Shown here: positions 25,559 through 34,067 of the stretch, one piece after another
Position numbering within the stretch: position 1 is the stretch's first letter
Layout of the letters: each line of letters opens with the position of its first letter
Position numbers and translations under genes: made by a program
NCBI GenBank assembly: GCA_963751665.1
Contig: CAVVVF010000001.1
Location: 682,001-746,000 of the forward strand
Source: AC-69 sp963751665
GTDB lineage: Bacteria; Actinomycetota; UBA4738; HRBIN12
Direction of reading: 5' to 3'
DNA: 64,000 bases
The notes under the pieces: generated by a model
Told to the model about the DNA's origin: nothing
What the model saw: the letters and a program-made list of their open reading frames with translations, nothing else
Databases searched by the model: none

Positions 25559-25993
25559 ATGCCCGAGGCCGTCACGGTATGGATGGTCGAGCTCTCACCA
25601 GGCTTGGCCCAGGAGCGCAGAGGCATCCTGAGCCTTCAGCCGGACGCCATCGTCTTCGAGGCTATCGACGGCTCGGAGGACCTGCGCATCCCACTCGCCC
25701 ATGTCCGAAGGGCCCGGCGGCTCCGCGGCTCGCCCGTGCTCCTGGTGGCCCACGATGCCGGCGGCCGCTCCGCACGGACCGCCTTCTATTTCGTGCAGCC
25801 GCCGCCGCTTGAGGACTTTCGGGGGGAAGGGGAACCCGAGCGTCCGGCCCCGCTCGGCTTCCGCAAGAGCTCCCGGCGAAGGGCCAGGCGACAGAACATC
25901 GGCTACCTCGGCATGTGGAACCGGCAGCTCAAGGTGGACATCGAGGAGTGGGAACGCGCGATCAGGGATGCTGTGCGGAACCGGACGGGCTGA
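25559..25993 (+). CDS. Hypothetical protein with a PH/GRAM-like domain
   Basis: Intact 144-residue cytosolic protein. The first 85 residues (GILSLQPDAIVFEAIDGS, IPLAHVRRARRLRGSPVLLV) look like a bacterial pleckstrin-homology or GRAM beta-sandwich. A basic linker (RKSSRRRARRQN) and a C-terminal helix (LKVDIEEWERAIRDAVRN) follow. Function unknown. It is divergent from obgE and convergent with rpmA, splitting the usual rpmA-obgE pair. Confidence 0.72.
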   Translation: MPEAVTVWMVELSPGLAQERRGILSLQPDAIVFEAIDGSEDLRIPLAHVRRARRLRGSPVLLVAHDAGGRSARTAFYFVQPPPLEDFRGEGEPERPAPLGFRKSSRRRARRQNIGYLGMWNRQLKVDIEEWERAIRDAVRNRTG

Positions 25994-25999
25994 GCGGGG

Positions 26000-26251
26000 C
26001 TACTTGGGCTCGACGGAGGCGACCCGGCGGCCCCGGGACGAGCGGTACCGGACGACGCCGTGGACCAGGGCGAACAACGAGTCGTCCCCGCCCTTGCCCA
26101 CGCCGGGGCCCGGATGGATCCTGGTCCCCCGCTGGCGCACGATGATCGACCCGGCGCTCACTTCCTGACCGCCGAAGGCCTTCACCCCGAGCCGCTTGGA
26201 CTCGGAGTCGCGCCCGTTCTTGGTGGAGCCGCCGCCCTTCTTGTGTGCCAT
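26000..26251 (-). CDS. rpmA: 50S ribosomal protein L27
   Basis: L27 reaches the peptidyl-transferase centre with its N-terminus. The 83 residues begin MAHKKGGGSTKNGRDSESKR, so no N-terminal propeptide is present, and contain GSIIVRQRGT and HPGPGVGKGGDDSLFA. ATG 26251. A TACGCT hexamer lies ten bases upstream in the gap after rplU, so a secondary leaderless promoter is possible besides read-through from rplU. Confidence 0.97.
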   Translation of the reverse strand: MAHKKGGGSTKNGRDSESKRLGVKAFGGQEVSAGSIIVRQRGTRIHPGPGVGKGGDDSLFALVHGVVRYRSSRGRRVASVEPK

Positions 26252-26279
26252 GGCGCGACCGAGCGTACCAGAGGCCCTG

Positions 26280-26714
26280 CTACTCCCCGGCCTCTTTCGC
26301 CGCCTCGTCCTGGGCTTCGGCCGTCGCCTTGGAAGCGGCCTCCTTGGAGGCGGCCTTCTTGGCAGCGGGCTTGGCGGCCGGCTTCCTCGCCGCCGGCTTC
26401 TTCTCGCCGGACATGCTGACGTCGGAGATCTCGAGGAGGGTCATGAGCTGGCGGTGGCCCTGGTGACGCGTGTAGCCCGTCTTGTTCTTGTACTTCATCA
26501 CCCGGACCTTGTCGCCCTTCTGCTCGCCCACCGGTTTGGCCGTAACCACGGCCCCCTCCGCCTCCTTGCCGAAGTGCGTCTTGCCGTCATCGTCCACCAC
26601 CAGCAGGGGATGGAACGTCACGTTGTCGCCCAGGCCGTGCATGTACTCGACCTCGATGACGTCGCCGGGCTTCACCCGGTGCTGCTTGCCACCCGTCTTG
26701 ATGACGGCGTACAT
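26280..26714 (-). CDS. rplU: 50S ribosomal protein L21 with extended Lys/Ala tail
   Basis: L21 binds 23S rRNA. The core (MYAVIKTGGKQHRVKPGD to RQLMTLLEISDV) is normal and about 103 residues. A tail of roughly 40 residues rich in Ala, Lys and Glu follows (repeats of the type PAAKPAAKKAASK), giving 144 in total. The tail resembles histone-H1-like segments and is probably disordered. The ATG at 26714 follows GAGGAGG, eleven bases after the rne stop, so rne-rplU-rpmA form one unit. Confidence 0.96.
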   Translation of the reverse strand: MYAVIKTGGKQHRVKPGDVIEVEYMHGLGDNVTFHPLLVVDDDGKTHFGKEAEGAVVTAKPVGEQKGDKVRVMKYKNKTGYTRHQGHRQLMTLLEISDVSMSGEKKPAARKPAAKPAAKKAASKEAASKATAEAQDEAAKEAGE

Positions 26715-26725
26715 CGGCTTCCTCC

Positions 26726-28795
26726 TCAGGCTTCGTAGGTCACGATCAGGCCCCGCCCCTCGCACGTCGGGCAGGTCTCGGAGAACGACTCCAAGAGTCC
26801 ACCAGAAACGCGCTTGCGAGTCACCTCGAGCAGCCCGAGGGGGCTGATGTCGAAGATCTGGGAACGGGTCTTGTCCTTGGCCATCTCCTCGCGGAGGGCG
26901 TCGATGACCTTCCGCTTGTTCTGCTCGAGGAGCATGTCGATGAAGTCGATGATGATCATCCCCCCGATGTCGCGGAGGCGAAGCTGCCTGGCGACCTCGC
27001 GGGCCGCCTCGACGTTGGTGTTGACCACGGTCTCCTCGAGGTTCGTCTTGCCCACCGACTTGCCGGTGTTCACGTCGATCACCGTCATCGCCTCGGTCCG
27101 GTCGATGACGATGTAGCCGCCGGACGGCAGCCAGACCTTGCGGTCCAGCCCCTTGTGGATCTGCTCCACGACGTGGAACTCCTCGAAGACCGGCAGCTTC
27201 CCCTGGTGCAGCCGGACCTTCGGGAGGAGGTCGGGGGCGATCCCGGCCAGGTACTGGGTGACCAGCTCGTACACCCGCGGGGAGTCGGTCACGAGCTCGC
27301 GGAACTCCTCGTCGGTGAACAGATCGCGCACGGAGCGGACCGTCAGCTCGGGCTCCTCGTACAGCATCGCGGGCGCCTTGGCCCGCTTGGCCTTCTTCTC
27401 GATGGCCTTCCACTCGTCCAGGAGCCGGGCCACGTCGGCAGCCAAGTCCTCCTCGTCGGCGTCCTCGGCCGCCGTCCGGATGATGACGCCATGGCCCTCG
27501 GGCCGGATCTTGCGGAGGATCAGCTTCAGGCGCTGGCGCTCCTCGTCGGGAAGGCGACGGCTGATGCCGGTGACGTCGGAGTTCGGCACCAGCACCAGGT
27601 AGCGGCCGGGCATGCTGATCTGGGCGGTCAGCCGGGCGCCCTTGCCACCGATCGGATCCTTGGTCACCTGCACCAGGACGGACTGGCCACTCTTCAGGAC
27701 GTGCTCGATCCGGGGGGGTGCGCCCTCCAGGTCCTCCGGCGAGTAGTTCACCTCGCCGGCGTACAGGACGGCGTTCCTGCCCTTGCCGACGTCGATGAAG
27801 GCCGCCTCCATCCCCGGGAGCACGTTCTGGACCCTGCCCAGGTACACGTTGCCGACCATCGACCTCGCGCCCGCCCGCGTGACGTAGTGCTGGACGAGCT
27901 CCCGACCTTCAAGGATGGCGATCTGGTCGCGTTCGCCGTGCTCGGTGATGACCATCAGTTTGTCGGTGACCCTCGGTGCCACGGGGATGGATTCACGGCG
28001 CCGCCTGCCGACGGCCTGTCGCCCTCGGCGGAGGCGGGTGGGGCCGGCCACGGCCGTGTCGGTCGGCTCGACCGCCTTGCGTCGCGCCCGGCGCCCGGGC
28101 GGCCTGGAAGGCTCCGGCGCGGGCTCGGCCGCAACGGCCGCTTCGGCCTTCGCGTCCGCCTTCGCCCCGGCCTTCGCTCGAGTCGAGCCTGCGCGCCGGG
28201 TCCTCCGTCGCGCCGGTTCGGGCGCGGGCTGCTCCTCCTCGGCTGCGGCGACCTTGGTGCGCTTGCCGACCCGCTTTTCGGCCCGCTCGGGCTCCTCCGA
28301 CTCCTCGGCTTCCGGCGCGCCCTCGGTGGCCCCGGCGAGCGCCACCTTGCGGCGACGCCGGCGGCGGCGGCGCTTCGCCGACGGGCTCTCGCCGGTCCTC
28401 GCGGCCTCCGGCTCATCGATTCCTTCGGCCTCTCCGGCGAGATCCGCCTCGTCGGCCTGTGGCGCTTCGGGCTGGGTCTCCCCGGCCGGCGCCGCTGCAG
28501 CCCTCGCTCGGCCTCGACCCCGCCCGCCGCGGTGTCGCCGGCGACGGACCGGGGCCTGACCAACTTCACCATCCATCGACGGGCCGCCCTCCGTCGGCTC
28601 GATGGCCGTGGCGGCCCCCGTGCCTTCCTCGGTCTCCTCGGTCGGGGTCGCGTCGGTGGTGCGGCCGGCGGTTCCGGCCCGTCCCCGCCCCCGGTTGCTC
28701 CGGCGCCGCCGCCGGGGGCGGGGCGCCGTGGCAACCTCGCCCTCGGATCCCGGCGTCACCTCGGGGGTGGGGAGCGACTCTGTCTGCTCCGTCAT
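26726..28795 (-). CDS. rne: Ribonuclease E/G
   Basis: Endoribonuclease for mRNA decay and rRNA processing. The 689 residues have an actinobacterial layout: a disordered N-terminal extension of about 290 residues rich in Arg, Ala, Glu and Pro (several Arg-only runs) precedes the S1 domain (RSMVGNVYLGRVQNVLPGM). The catalytic core follows (IDRTEAMTVIDVNTG, IIIDFIDM), and then the zinc-link CPTCEGRG at the extreme C-terminus. ATG 28795 follows GGAAGGAG. A 5' leader of up to about 330 bases holds three stem-loops, which may serve autoregulation. Confidence 0.95.
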   Translation of the reverse strand: MTEQTESLPTPEVTPGSEGEVATAPRPRRRRRSNRGRGRAGTAGRTTDATPTEETEEGTGAATAIEPTEGGPSMDGEVGQAPVRRRRHRGGRGRGRARAAAAPAGETQPEAPQADEADLAGEAEGIDEPEAARTGESPSAKRRRRRRRRKVALAGATEGAPEAEESEEPERAEKRVGKRTKVAAAEEEQPAPEPARRRTRRAGSTRAKAGAKADAKAEAAVAAEPAPEPSRPPGRRARRKAVEPTDTAVAGPTRLRRGRQAVGRRRRESIPVAPRVTDKLMVITEHGERDQIAILEGRELVQHYVTRAGARSMVGNVYLGRVQNVLPGMEAAFIDVGKGRNAVLYAGEVNYSPEDLEGAPPRIEHVLKSGQSVLVQVTKDPIGGKGARLTAQISMPGRYLVLVPNSDVTGISRRLPDEERQRLKLILRKIRPEGHGVIIRTAAEDADEEDLAADVARLLDEWKAIEKKAKRAKAPAMLYEEPELTVRSVRDLFTDEEFRELVTDSPRVYELVTQYLAGIAPDLLPKVRLHQGKLPVFEEFHVVEQIHKGLDRKVWLPSGGYIVIDRTEAMTVIDVNTGKSVGKTNLEETVVNTNVEAAREVARQLRLRDIGGMIIIDFIDMLLEQNKRKVIDALREEMAKDKTRSQIFDISPLGLLEVTRKRVSGGLLESFSETCPTCEGRGLIVTYEA

Positions 28796-28924
28796 CTGTT
28801 CCGACTCCTTCCCATTCGCTCGGGAGCGCGGGAATGCCGGGCGGCAGGGCGATGGAGGACGAAGAGGTCGAGAACGTGGAAGACCCGGCCCTCGCTCGAG
28901 GGTGATGGTCTCGGGGTCTCCCTG

Positions 28925-28976
28925 GAGCGCGACCGCGCTCGTATGGCTGTGAGCCATTCGGCGCAGCGAAGCGCCG
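28925..28976 (-). promoter_or_regulatory. Three consecutive stem-loops in the rne 5' leader
   Basis: GAGCGC/GCGCTC (28925-28940), ATGGCT/AGCCAT (28943-28957) and CGGCGC/GCGCCG (28959-28976) form three perfect 6-bp stems with loops of 4, 3 and 6 bases, almost back to back. They lie about 130-180 bases before the rne start. In E. coli the rne leader is structured and mediates autoregulation by RNase E; the same logic here is inference. Confidence 0.5.
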
Positions 28977-29184
28977 CTCGTCCTGCAACCTGTACGCCCT
29001 GTTCCGGTGCCGGCCGCCCCGGCCGCGGCCCTGCGGGCGATCGCCCGGAGCCGGCGGGGCCTGGCCCGCGCCACCTCTGTCTCGCTCGGGACCCGGGGCC
29101 CGCGGCCTCGGTCCGGCGAGAAAAAACCTAGATACAGGATAGCAACCCATCGGCCGGTTCCCCGTAGGCGGCGATGTTCCTGCT

Positions 29185-29216
29185 CAGCGGGCTAGGCCGA
29201 TGTGGCTAGCCCGCTG
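29185..29216. repeat. Perfect 11-bp inverted repeat upstream of the REC-kinase gene
   Basis: CAGCGGGCTAG, ten bases, CTAGCCCGCTG. Located in the divergent region about 75 bases before the REC-kinase start. No T-run follows on either side, so it is more like an operator or a structured leader than a terminator. Confidence 0.75.
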
Positions 29217-29290
29217 TCGGCTCGACGTCGAGGAGGAAACGGGAGGCCGTCCGATATCCCCGTCGGCCCTCCGTCCCCGACACTTCCTTC

Positions 29291-30472
29291 ATGGGCCCGT
29301 ACGACCACAGCGGTGGCGCCTCCACCCGGACGACGCCTGCGCCCGGCCGCCGGGTGAGGGTGGTGGTGGTGGACGACAACGCCGGGTTCCGCGAGTCGCT
29401 GCTCGCCCTGCTGGACGCCGGCGACCTCGACGTCGTCGGCGAGGCCCGCTCCGGCCCCGAGGCCCTGGAGCTCGTCCCGATGGTCGATCCCGACGTGGTG
29501 CTGATGGACGTGCGCATGCCGGACATGGACGGGATCCAGACCACCCGCCGGCTGAAGGAGCTCCATCCCGCGATCGGCATCGTCGCGCTGTCCGGACACG
29601 AGGACCAGGACATCGTCCGGGAGATGCTCGTGGCCGGGGCGTCCGGGTACGTCCTGAAGGACTCCGACGGCGACGAGATCCTGAACGCCGTCCTGCAGGC
29701 TGCTCTGGGCGGCGGCGTCCTCTCGCCCGAGGTCACCCCCAGGGTGATCGAGGAGCTCACCGAGGCCCTGGAGCGGGAGCGCCGCCGGACCAGGGAGCTC
29801 GAGGAAGCCCATGCGGCGCTGGTCGAGCGGGCCACGCAACGACACGAGCTGGTGGCCCGGCTCTCTCACGAGCTCCGCACCCCGGTCACGGTCATCCTCG
29901 GGATGGCCCAGACCCTGGCCAAGGCCGACGACGCCTTCCCACAACGCCAGGAGCTCCTGGACCGCATCGTCGAGCGCTCGGAGGCCCTGGCCCGGCTGGT
30001 CGAACGGTTCGAGCTCACGATCGACGCGGGGATGGCGGAGAAAGTGGACGTGGCGGCCATGGCCCGGGAGGTGGCGTCGCCGTATCCCCGGGTCCGTGTC
30101 ATGGCGAAGGGCGGCCCGTTCGCGGCGACGCTCAGTCCGGTCGTCGGGCGAAGGATCCTCGGTGAGCTCGTGGCGAACGCGCTCGAGTTCTCACCGCCGG
30201 ACGGGGCGGTGGCCGTCCAGGTCGCTCGAGGCAGCGCGGGCATCGATGTCCGCGTGGTGGACGGGGGGGCCGGGATCGAGCCCGCAGCCCGGGAGCGCAT
30301 CTTCGGCTTCCTGGAGCAGCTCGAGGACCTGAACGTGCGGGTCCATCAGGGTCTGGGCTTCGGCCTGTCGCTCGCTCGCGGCGCGGCTCGTTCCATGGGC
30401 GGCGACGTGATCCTCGAGTCCTCGGGACCGGAGGGCTCGACGTTCCTGTGGACCATCGCCATCGAGGAATGA
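29291..30472 (+). CDS. REC-HisKA-HATPase signalling protein
   Basis: Cytosolic two-component protein of 393 residues with no membrane segment. Residues 22-140 form a receiver domain of the NarL type (VVVVDDNAGFRESLL, VLMDVRMPDMDGIQT with the phospho-acceptor Asp near 74, and Lys in GYVLKDSD). A coiled coil (about 155-190) leads to HisKA (LSHELRTPVTVILG), then HATPase_c (GELVANALEFS, VVDGGAGIEP, GLGFGLSLARG). The receiver replaces the usual DNA-binding or sensory domain, so phosphorylation by another kinase may control this kinase. ATG 29291; no ribosome-binding site is evident. Confidence 0.88.
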   Translation: MGPYDHSGGASTRTTPAPGRRVRVVVVDDNAGFRESLLALLDAGDLDVVGEARSGPEALELVPMVDPDVVLMDVRMPDMDGIQTTRRLKELHPAIGIVALSGHEDQDIVREMLVAGASGYVLKDSDGDEILNAVLQAALGGGVLSPEVTPRVIEELTEALERERRRTRELEEAHAALVERATQRHELVARLSHELRTPVTVILGMAQTLAKADDAFPQRQELLDRIVERSEALARLVERFELTIDAGMAEKVDVAAMAREVASPYPRVRVMAKGGPFAATLSPVVGRRILGELVANALEFSPPDGAVAVQVARGSAGIDVRVVDGGAGIEPAARERIFGFLEQLEDLNVRVHQGLGFGLSLARGAARSMGGDVILESSGPEGSTFLWTIAIEE

Positions 30473-30489
30473 CGCGCGGCGCCCGGCCG

Positions 30490-31629
30490 CTAGGCCAGGC
30501 GACGCATGTGGACGTTCAGGAGCAACCCCACCGCCGCGCAGTTGGTGAGGAACGAGCTCCCGCCGTAGGACACGAACGGGAGCGGGATCCCGGTGATCGG
30601 CATGATCCCGAGCGTCATCCCCACGTTCACGAACACCTGGATGGCCAGCATCGATGCGATCCCGGCGGCGAGATACGTCCCGAAGGGGTCCTTGGCTAAC
30701 AGGGCGATCCTGACCGCTCGCCAGATGAGGAGGGCGAACAACAGCAGCACGAAGATGGCACCCACGAACCCGAACTCCTCCCCGATCACGGTGAAGATGA
30801 AGTCCGTGTGCTGCTCCGGCACGAAGTCCAGGTTCGTCTGCGTGCCCTTCAGATACCCGCGGCCGAACACGCCGCCCGAGCCGATCGCGATCTCCGCCTG
30901 GGTTCGGTTGTAGTCGCTTCGTTGCGGGTCGTTCTGGGGGTCGAAGAACGCGGTGAGCCGGGCGATCTGGTAGTCCTTCACCAGGCCGAGCTGCAGCGCC
31001 CCGAAGATCAGGACGATGGCCGTGAGCGCGAGCACCCCCAGGTGCCGGGCCCGGGCCCCCGCCACCACCAGGATCCCCACGAGGATCGCAACGAGCACGA
31101 TCGACGTGCCGAGGTCGGGCTGGAGGAAGACGAGGAGCCCGGGGACCGCGGCGATCGCGGTCGCCCGATACAGGTCCTGGAGCGAGAGGTCGCTCGACCG
31201 CAGCTGCGACAGGAACGCGGCGAGCATGGCGACCAGCGCCAGCTTGGCCAGCTCGGAGGGAGCGAGCTGGAACCCGAACAGCTGGAACCACCGCTGGGAC
31301 CCACGGATGGTCGTGCCGAGCGGTGTTCGGACCAGCACCAGCAACGCGAGGCTCGCCACGTAGACGATGCTGGCGTAGACCTTGACGAACCGGTAGTCGA
31401 AGCTCGCGGCCACCAGGATCACCACGATGCCCAGGGTCACGAAGGTCAGCTGCTTCTTGAGGTAGAACCCCGGGTCGATCCGCTGGGCGACGAGCGACGC
31501 GTGCGTCGCGGAGTAGATCGTGAACAGGCCAACGATCCCCAGGGCGAGCACCGTGACCAGCAGGACCGGGTCGAGGTGCCGGAGCGGCCGCCGTTCCGAC
31601 AAGTACATCCTGGTGGCGACGAGGTCCAT
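30490..31629 (-). CDS. rodA: Peptidoglycan polymerase RodA (SEDS family)
   Basis: SEDS glycosyltransferase that polymerises lateral-wall peptidoglycan with PBP2. The 379 residues contain about ten membrane helices and family motifs (FLQPDLGTS, YNRTQAEIAIGSGGVFGRG, TGIPLPFVSYGGSSFLTN). ATG 31629 overlaps the mrdA stop by one base (TGATG), so the pair is coupled. It ends the mreB-mreC-mreD-mrdA-rodA operon and converges on the REC-kinase gene with a 17-base gap. Confidence 0.95.
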   Translation of the reverse strand: MDLVATRMYLSERRPLRHLDPVLLVTVLALGIVGLFTIYSATHASLVAQRIDPGFYLKKQLTFVTLGIVVILVAASFDYRFVKVYASIVYVASLALLVLVRTPLGTTIRGSQRWFQLFGFQLAPSELAKLALVAMLAAFLSQLRSSDLSLQDLYRATAIAAVPGLLVFLQPDLGTSIVLVAILVGILVVAGARARHLGVLALTAIVLIFGALQLGLVKDYQIARLTAFFDPQNDPQRSDYNRTQAEIAIGSGGVFGRGYLKGTQTNLDFVPEQHTDFIFTVIGEEFGFVGAIFVLLLFALLIWRAVRIALLAKDPFGTYLAAGIASMLAIQVFVNVGMTLGIMPITGIPLPFVSYGGSSFLTNCAAVGLLLNVHMRRLA

Positions 31630-33545
31630 CAGTCCGTCACCCCACCGTTCGAGAATGTGTTGACGGGAAGGCCGTACAGCCCTTCGATGACCCGTCGCAC
31701 GATGGGCGCCGCGGTGGTCGAGCCGTGTCCGCCCTGCTCGACCAGGGCCACCACGACGTACTGCTTGCCTTGCGCTTGGGTCATGGCGGCGAACCACGAG
31801 TAGTCCTGCTGGCCGAACACCTGGGCCGTGCCGGTCTTGCCGGCCACCTGGACCTGCGAAAAGGGGAACCCGACGAACGCCGAGGCCGCCGTCCCCTGGA
31901 CCGGGACCTGGGTCAGGGCCTGGCGGACGTACTCGATCTGCGCCTGGAGGAACGGCATGCGGTGGCACTGGGCGTGCCACGAGTGGAGGACGTGGCCGTC
32001 CGCTTCCTGGGCCCGCAGGAAGACGTGGGGCACGCAGGCCCGGCCATCGTTCTGGATCGCCGCATATGCCGCGGCGAGCTGGAGCGGGGTGACGAGCGTG
32101 TCGCCCTGCCCGATCGACATGTTGATGAAATCGCCGGGGAACCACTGGCCATCGGGGAAGGACTTCGGGTACTGCTTGTGGATCGCCGACTTCCATGCTG
32201 CGTTCGGTACCCGGCCGTCCTGCTCGAACGGCAGGTCGATGTTGGTGGGCCGGCCGAACCCGAAGGCCTGGAGGTCCCGTTGGATCTGCTCGACCGGGGG
32301 GTCGGTCGGCGGGTAATAGCGCCGCCAGTACTCGTACCCGATGGGGTAGAAGACGGTGTCGCACGAGTCGTACAGGGCCTTGGCCAGCGTCATGGATCCC
32401 AGGTTCGCCGTGGTCCAGTTGTGGAACACCTCGTGCAGGGGGTCCTCCGGCACGTCCCATGAGGGCGGGCAGGGGTAGTAGTTCGTGGTCGACACGATCC
32501 CTCGTCGCAGGGCGGAGAGAAGGACGAACGGCTTGTACGTGGACCCCGGCGGGTACAGGCCCTGGGTGGCTCGGTCCAGGAGCGGATAGCCCTTCGCCGC
32601 GCCGAACCTTCGCTCGTACTCGCCCGTGCTCATGCTCCGGACGAACAGGGAGGGGTCGAAGGATGGCGCGGAGGCCAGCGCCTTGATGGCGCCGGTCGCC
32701 GGATCCATCACCACGACGGCTCCACCGTTCGCTTGGAAGTCACGCCCGGTCGCCGAGTCGAAGACCCCGTGCGCGTACTGGAGGCCGAGGTTCAGGCTCT
32801 CCTCGGCGATCTTCTGGGCCTCCGTGTCGATGGTGAGGACGACGTCCTGGCCCGGGACCGGCAGCTGTTCGCCGATCTCGCCGAGGTTCTGCCCGGCCGA
32901 GTTGACTCGGTACTTGATGACGCCTTCCGTTCCCCGGAGGAAGGGCTCGTACTGGGACTCCACACCGGTGACGCCGACTTCGTCGCCGGGGCGGTAGCCG
33001 GCGAACGCCGCATCCTTCAGCTGCTGGGGGCTGATCTGTCCCAGATACCCGAGGACGTGGGCGCCGAGGCTTCCCTCCGGGTAGACGCGGACGGGCTCCG
33101 CGACGACCGCGACACCCGGAAACTGCCTCTCGTGCTCGCGGATGTAGAAGTCGATGCGCTTGCCGACGTCGGCTTCGACCGGGACCGGCTGGTACACGTA
33201 GTACCGGGGGTCCTCGACCCGTGCGGCGAGCTCCTCAGCCGGCACGCCGAGCAGCTTGGACAGCTGGTAGAGCTCGTCCTCCAGGTACGACCCGGCCGCC
33301 TGCTTGTTCACGGTGACCACCAGGCTCACTCGGTTCTTCACGAGGAGGTTGCCCTGGTCGTCAAGGATCCGCCCTCGCGGCGCGGGGATGTCCATGAGCC
33401 GCACGGCGTTCTGCTTCGCCTGATCGCGGAACTGGCCCGCCGCAAGCACCTGGAGGAACCACAGTCGCGTGGTGAGCGCGGCGAACATGAACGCCACGAG
33501 CGCGGCGAACACCTTCAGTCGCAGCCCGGTCCGGCCCTCGGTCAC
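31629..33545 (-). CDS. mrdA: Penicillin-binding protein 2 (class B transpeptidase)
   Basis: Membrane-anchored DD-transpeptidase that cross-links elongation peptidoglycan, partner of RodA. The 638 residues have an N-terminal helix (VFAALVAFMFAALTTRLWFL) and a PBP dimerisation domain starting IPAPRGRILDDQG. The transpeptidase domain follows with the serine motif GSTYKPF (about 340), DSCD as the SxN motif (about 395) and KTGTA (about 568). All catalytic residues are present. GTG 33545, eight bases after the mreD stop. Confidence 0.95.
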   Translation of the reverse strand: MTEGRTGLRLKVFAALVAFMFAALTTRLWFLQVLAAGQFRDQAKQNAVRLMDIPAPRGRILDDQGNLLVKNRVSLVVTVNKQAAGSYLEDELYQLSKLLGVPAEELAARVEDPRYYVYQPVPVEADVGKRIDFYIREHERQFPGVAVVAEPVRVYPEGSLGAHVLGYLGQISPQQLKDAAFAGYRPGDEVGVTGVESQYEPFLRGTEGVIKYRVNSAGQNLGEIGEQLPVPGQDVVLTIDTEAQKIAEESLNLGLQYAHGVFDSATGRDFQANGGAVVVMDPATGAIKALASAPSFDPSLFVRSMSTGEYERRFGAAKGYPLLDRATQGLYPPGSTYKPFVLLSALRRGIVSTTNYYPCPPSWDVPEDPLHEVFHNWTTANLGSMTLAKALYDSCDTVFYPIGYEYWRRYYPPTDPPVEQIQRDLQAFGFGRPTNIDLPFEQDGRVPNAAWKSAIHKQYPKSFPDGQWFPGDFINMSIGQGDTLVTPLQLAAAYAAIQNDGRACVPHVFLRAQEADGHVLHSWHAQCHRMPFLQAQIEYVRQALTQVPVQGTAASAFVGFPFSQVQVAGKTGTAQVFGQQDYSWFAAMTQAQGKQYVVVALVEQGGHGSTTAAPIVRRVIEGLYGLPVNTFSNGGVTD

Positions 33546-33552
33546 GGATCCG

Positions 33553-34059
33553 TCACCACCGCACCACGCGCTGCGAGCGCGATGCCTCGGCCGCCCGTCG
33601 AAGGACCGGGTACACGAGCGGGGTCAGGATGGCGTTGTACACGGCCGACAGCGCGGCCACCCGGAACAGGTACAGGGCCGTGCTGTCGAACTGTCCGAGC
33701 AGGAAGGACACGAGCCCGTAGAACAGGACCCCGCAGAAGGTCCCGGCGGCCACGACGAAGACCGGAAGCACTGGTGAGGGGCTGACGACGTATTGGCGGA
33801 GGAGCCCTACCGCATAGCCGAGCAAGGTGAGGGTGAGCGCGGTGATGCCCTTGGGCTGGTTCAGCATGAAATCCTGGGCCATCCCGCCGGCGAAGCCGGT
33901 GATCGCGCCCGACGACGGCCCCTCCAGCATGGCGAACACGATCGTCAGCAGGTACATGAGCTCGGGGCGCGCGCCGAGCAGGCGGACGTCGGCGAAGACC
34001 GTGGTCTGGAGGAGCAACGCCGTCACGATCACTGCTGCAAGGGTGAGGAACCGGCGCAC
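33553..34059 (-). CDS. mreD: Rod shape-determining protein MreD
   Basis: Small integral membrane protein of the elongasome. The 168 residues form about five hydrophobic helices with little else. The start is MRRFLTLAAVIVTALLLQTT and SGAITGFAGGMAQDFML is typical of MreD. It sits between mreC and mrdA with gaps of eight and seven bases, which supports the assignment despite low sequence conservation of this family. Confidence 0.92.
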   Translation of the reverse strand: MRRFLTLAAVIVTALLLQTTVFADVRLLGARPELMYLLTIVFAMLEGPSSGAITGFAGGMAQDFMLNQPKGITALTLTLLGYAVGLLRQYVVSPSPVLPVFVVAAGTFCGVLFYGLVSFLLGQFDSTALYLFRVAALSAVYNAILTPLVYPVLRRAAEASRSQRVVRW

Positions 34060-34067
34060 GGGCCAGG

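Larger units (their letters stand above)
28796..29290. other. Gene-free region with the rne leader and a divergent inverted repeat
   Basis: I see no convincing coding sequence here. On the minus strand it should contain the rne leader: an A/T-rich stretch at about 29121-29144 (with TTTTTT and TATCCT read from the minus strand) is a promoter candidate, and three stem-loops lie at 28925-28976. A perfect 11-base inverted repeat lies at 29185-29216 between rne and the divergent REC-kinase gene. Confidence 0.6.

Noticed and set aside
27155..29131. Plus-strand frame of 658 residues
   Set aside because: Antisense to rne, low complexity, no domains.
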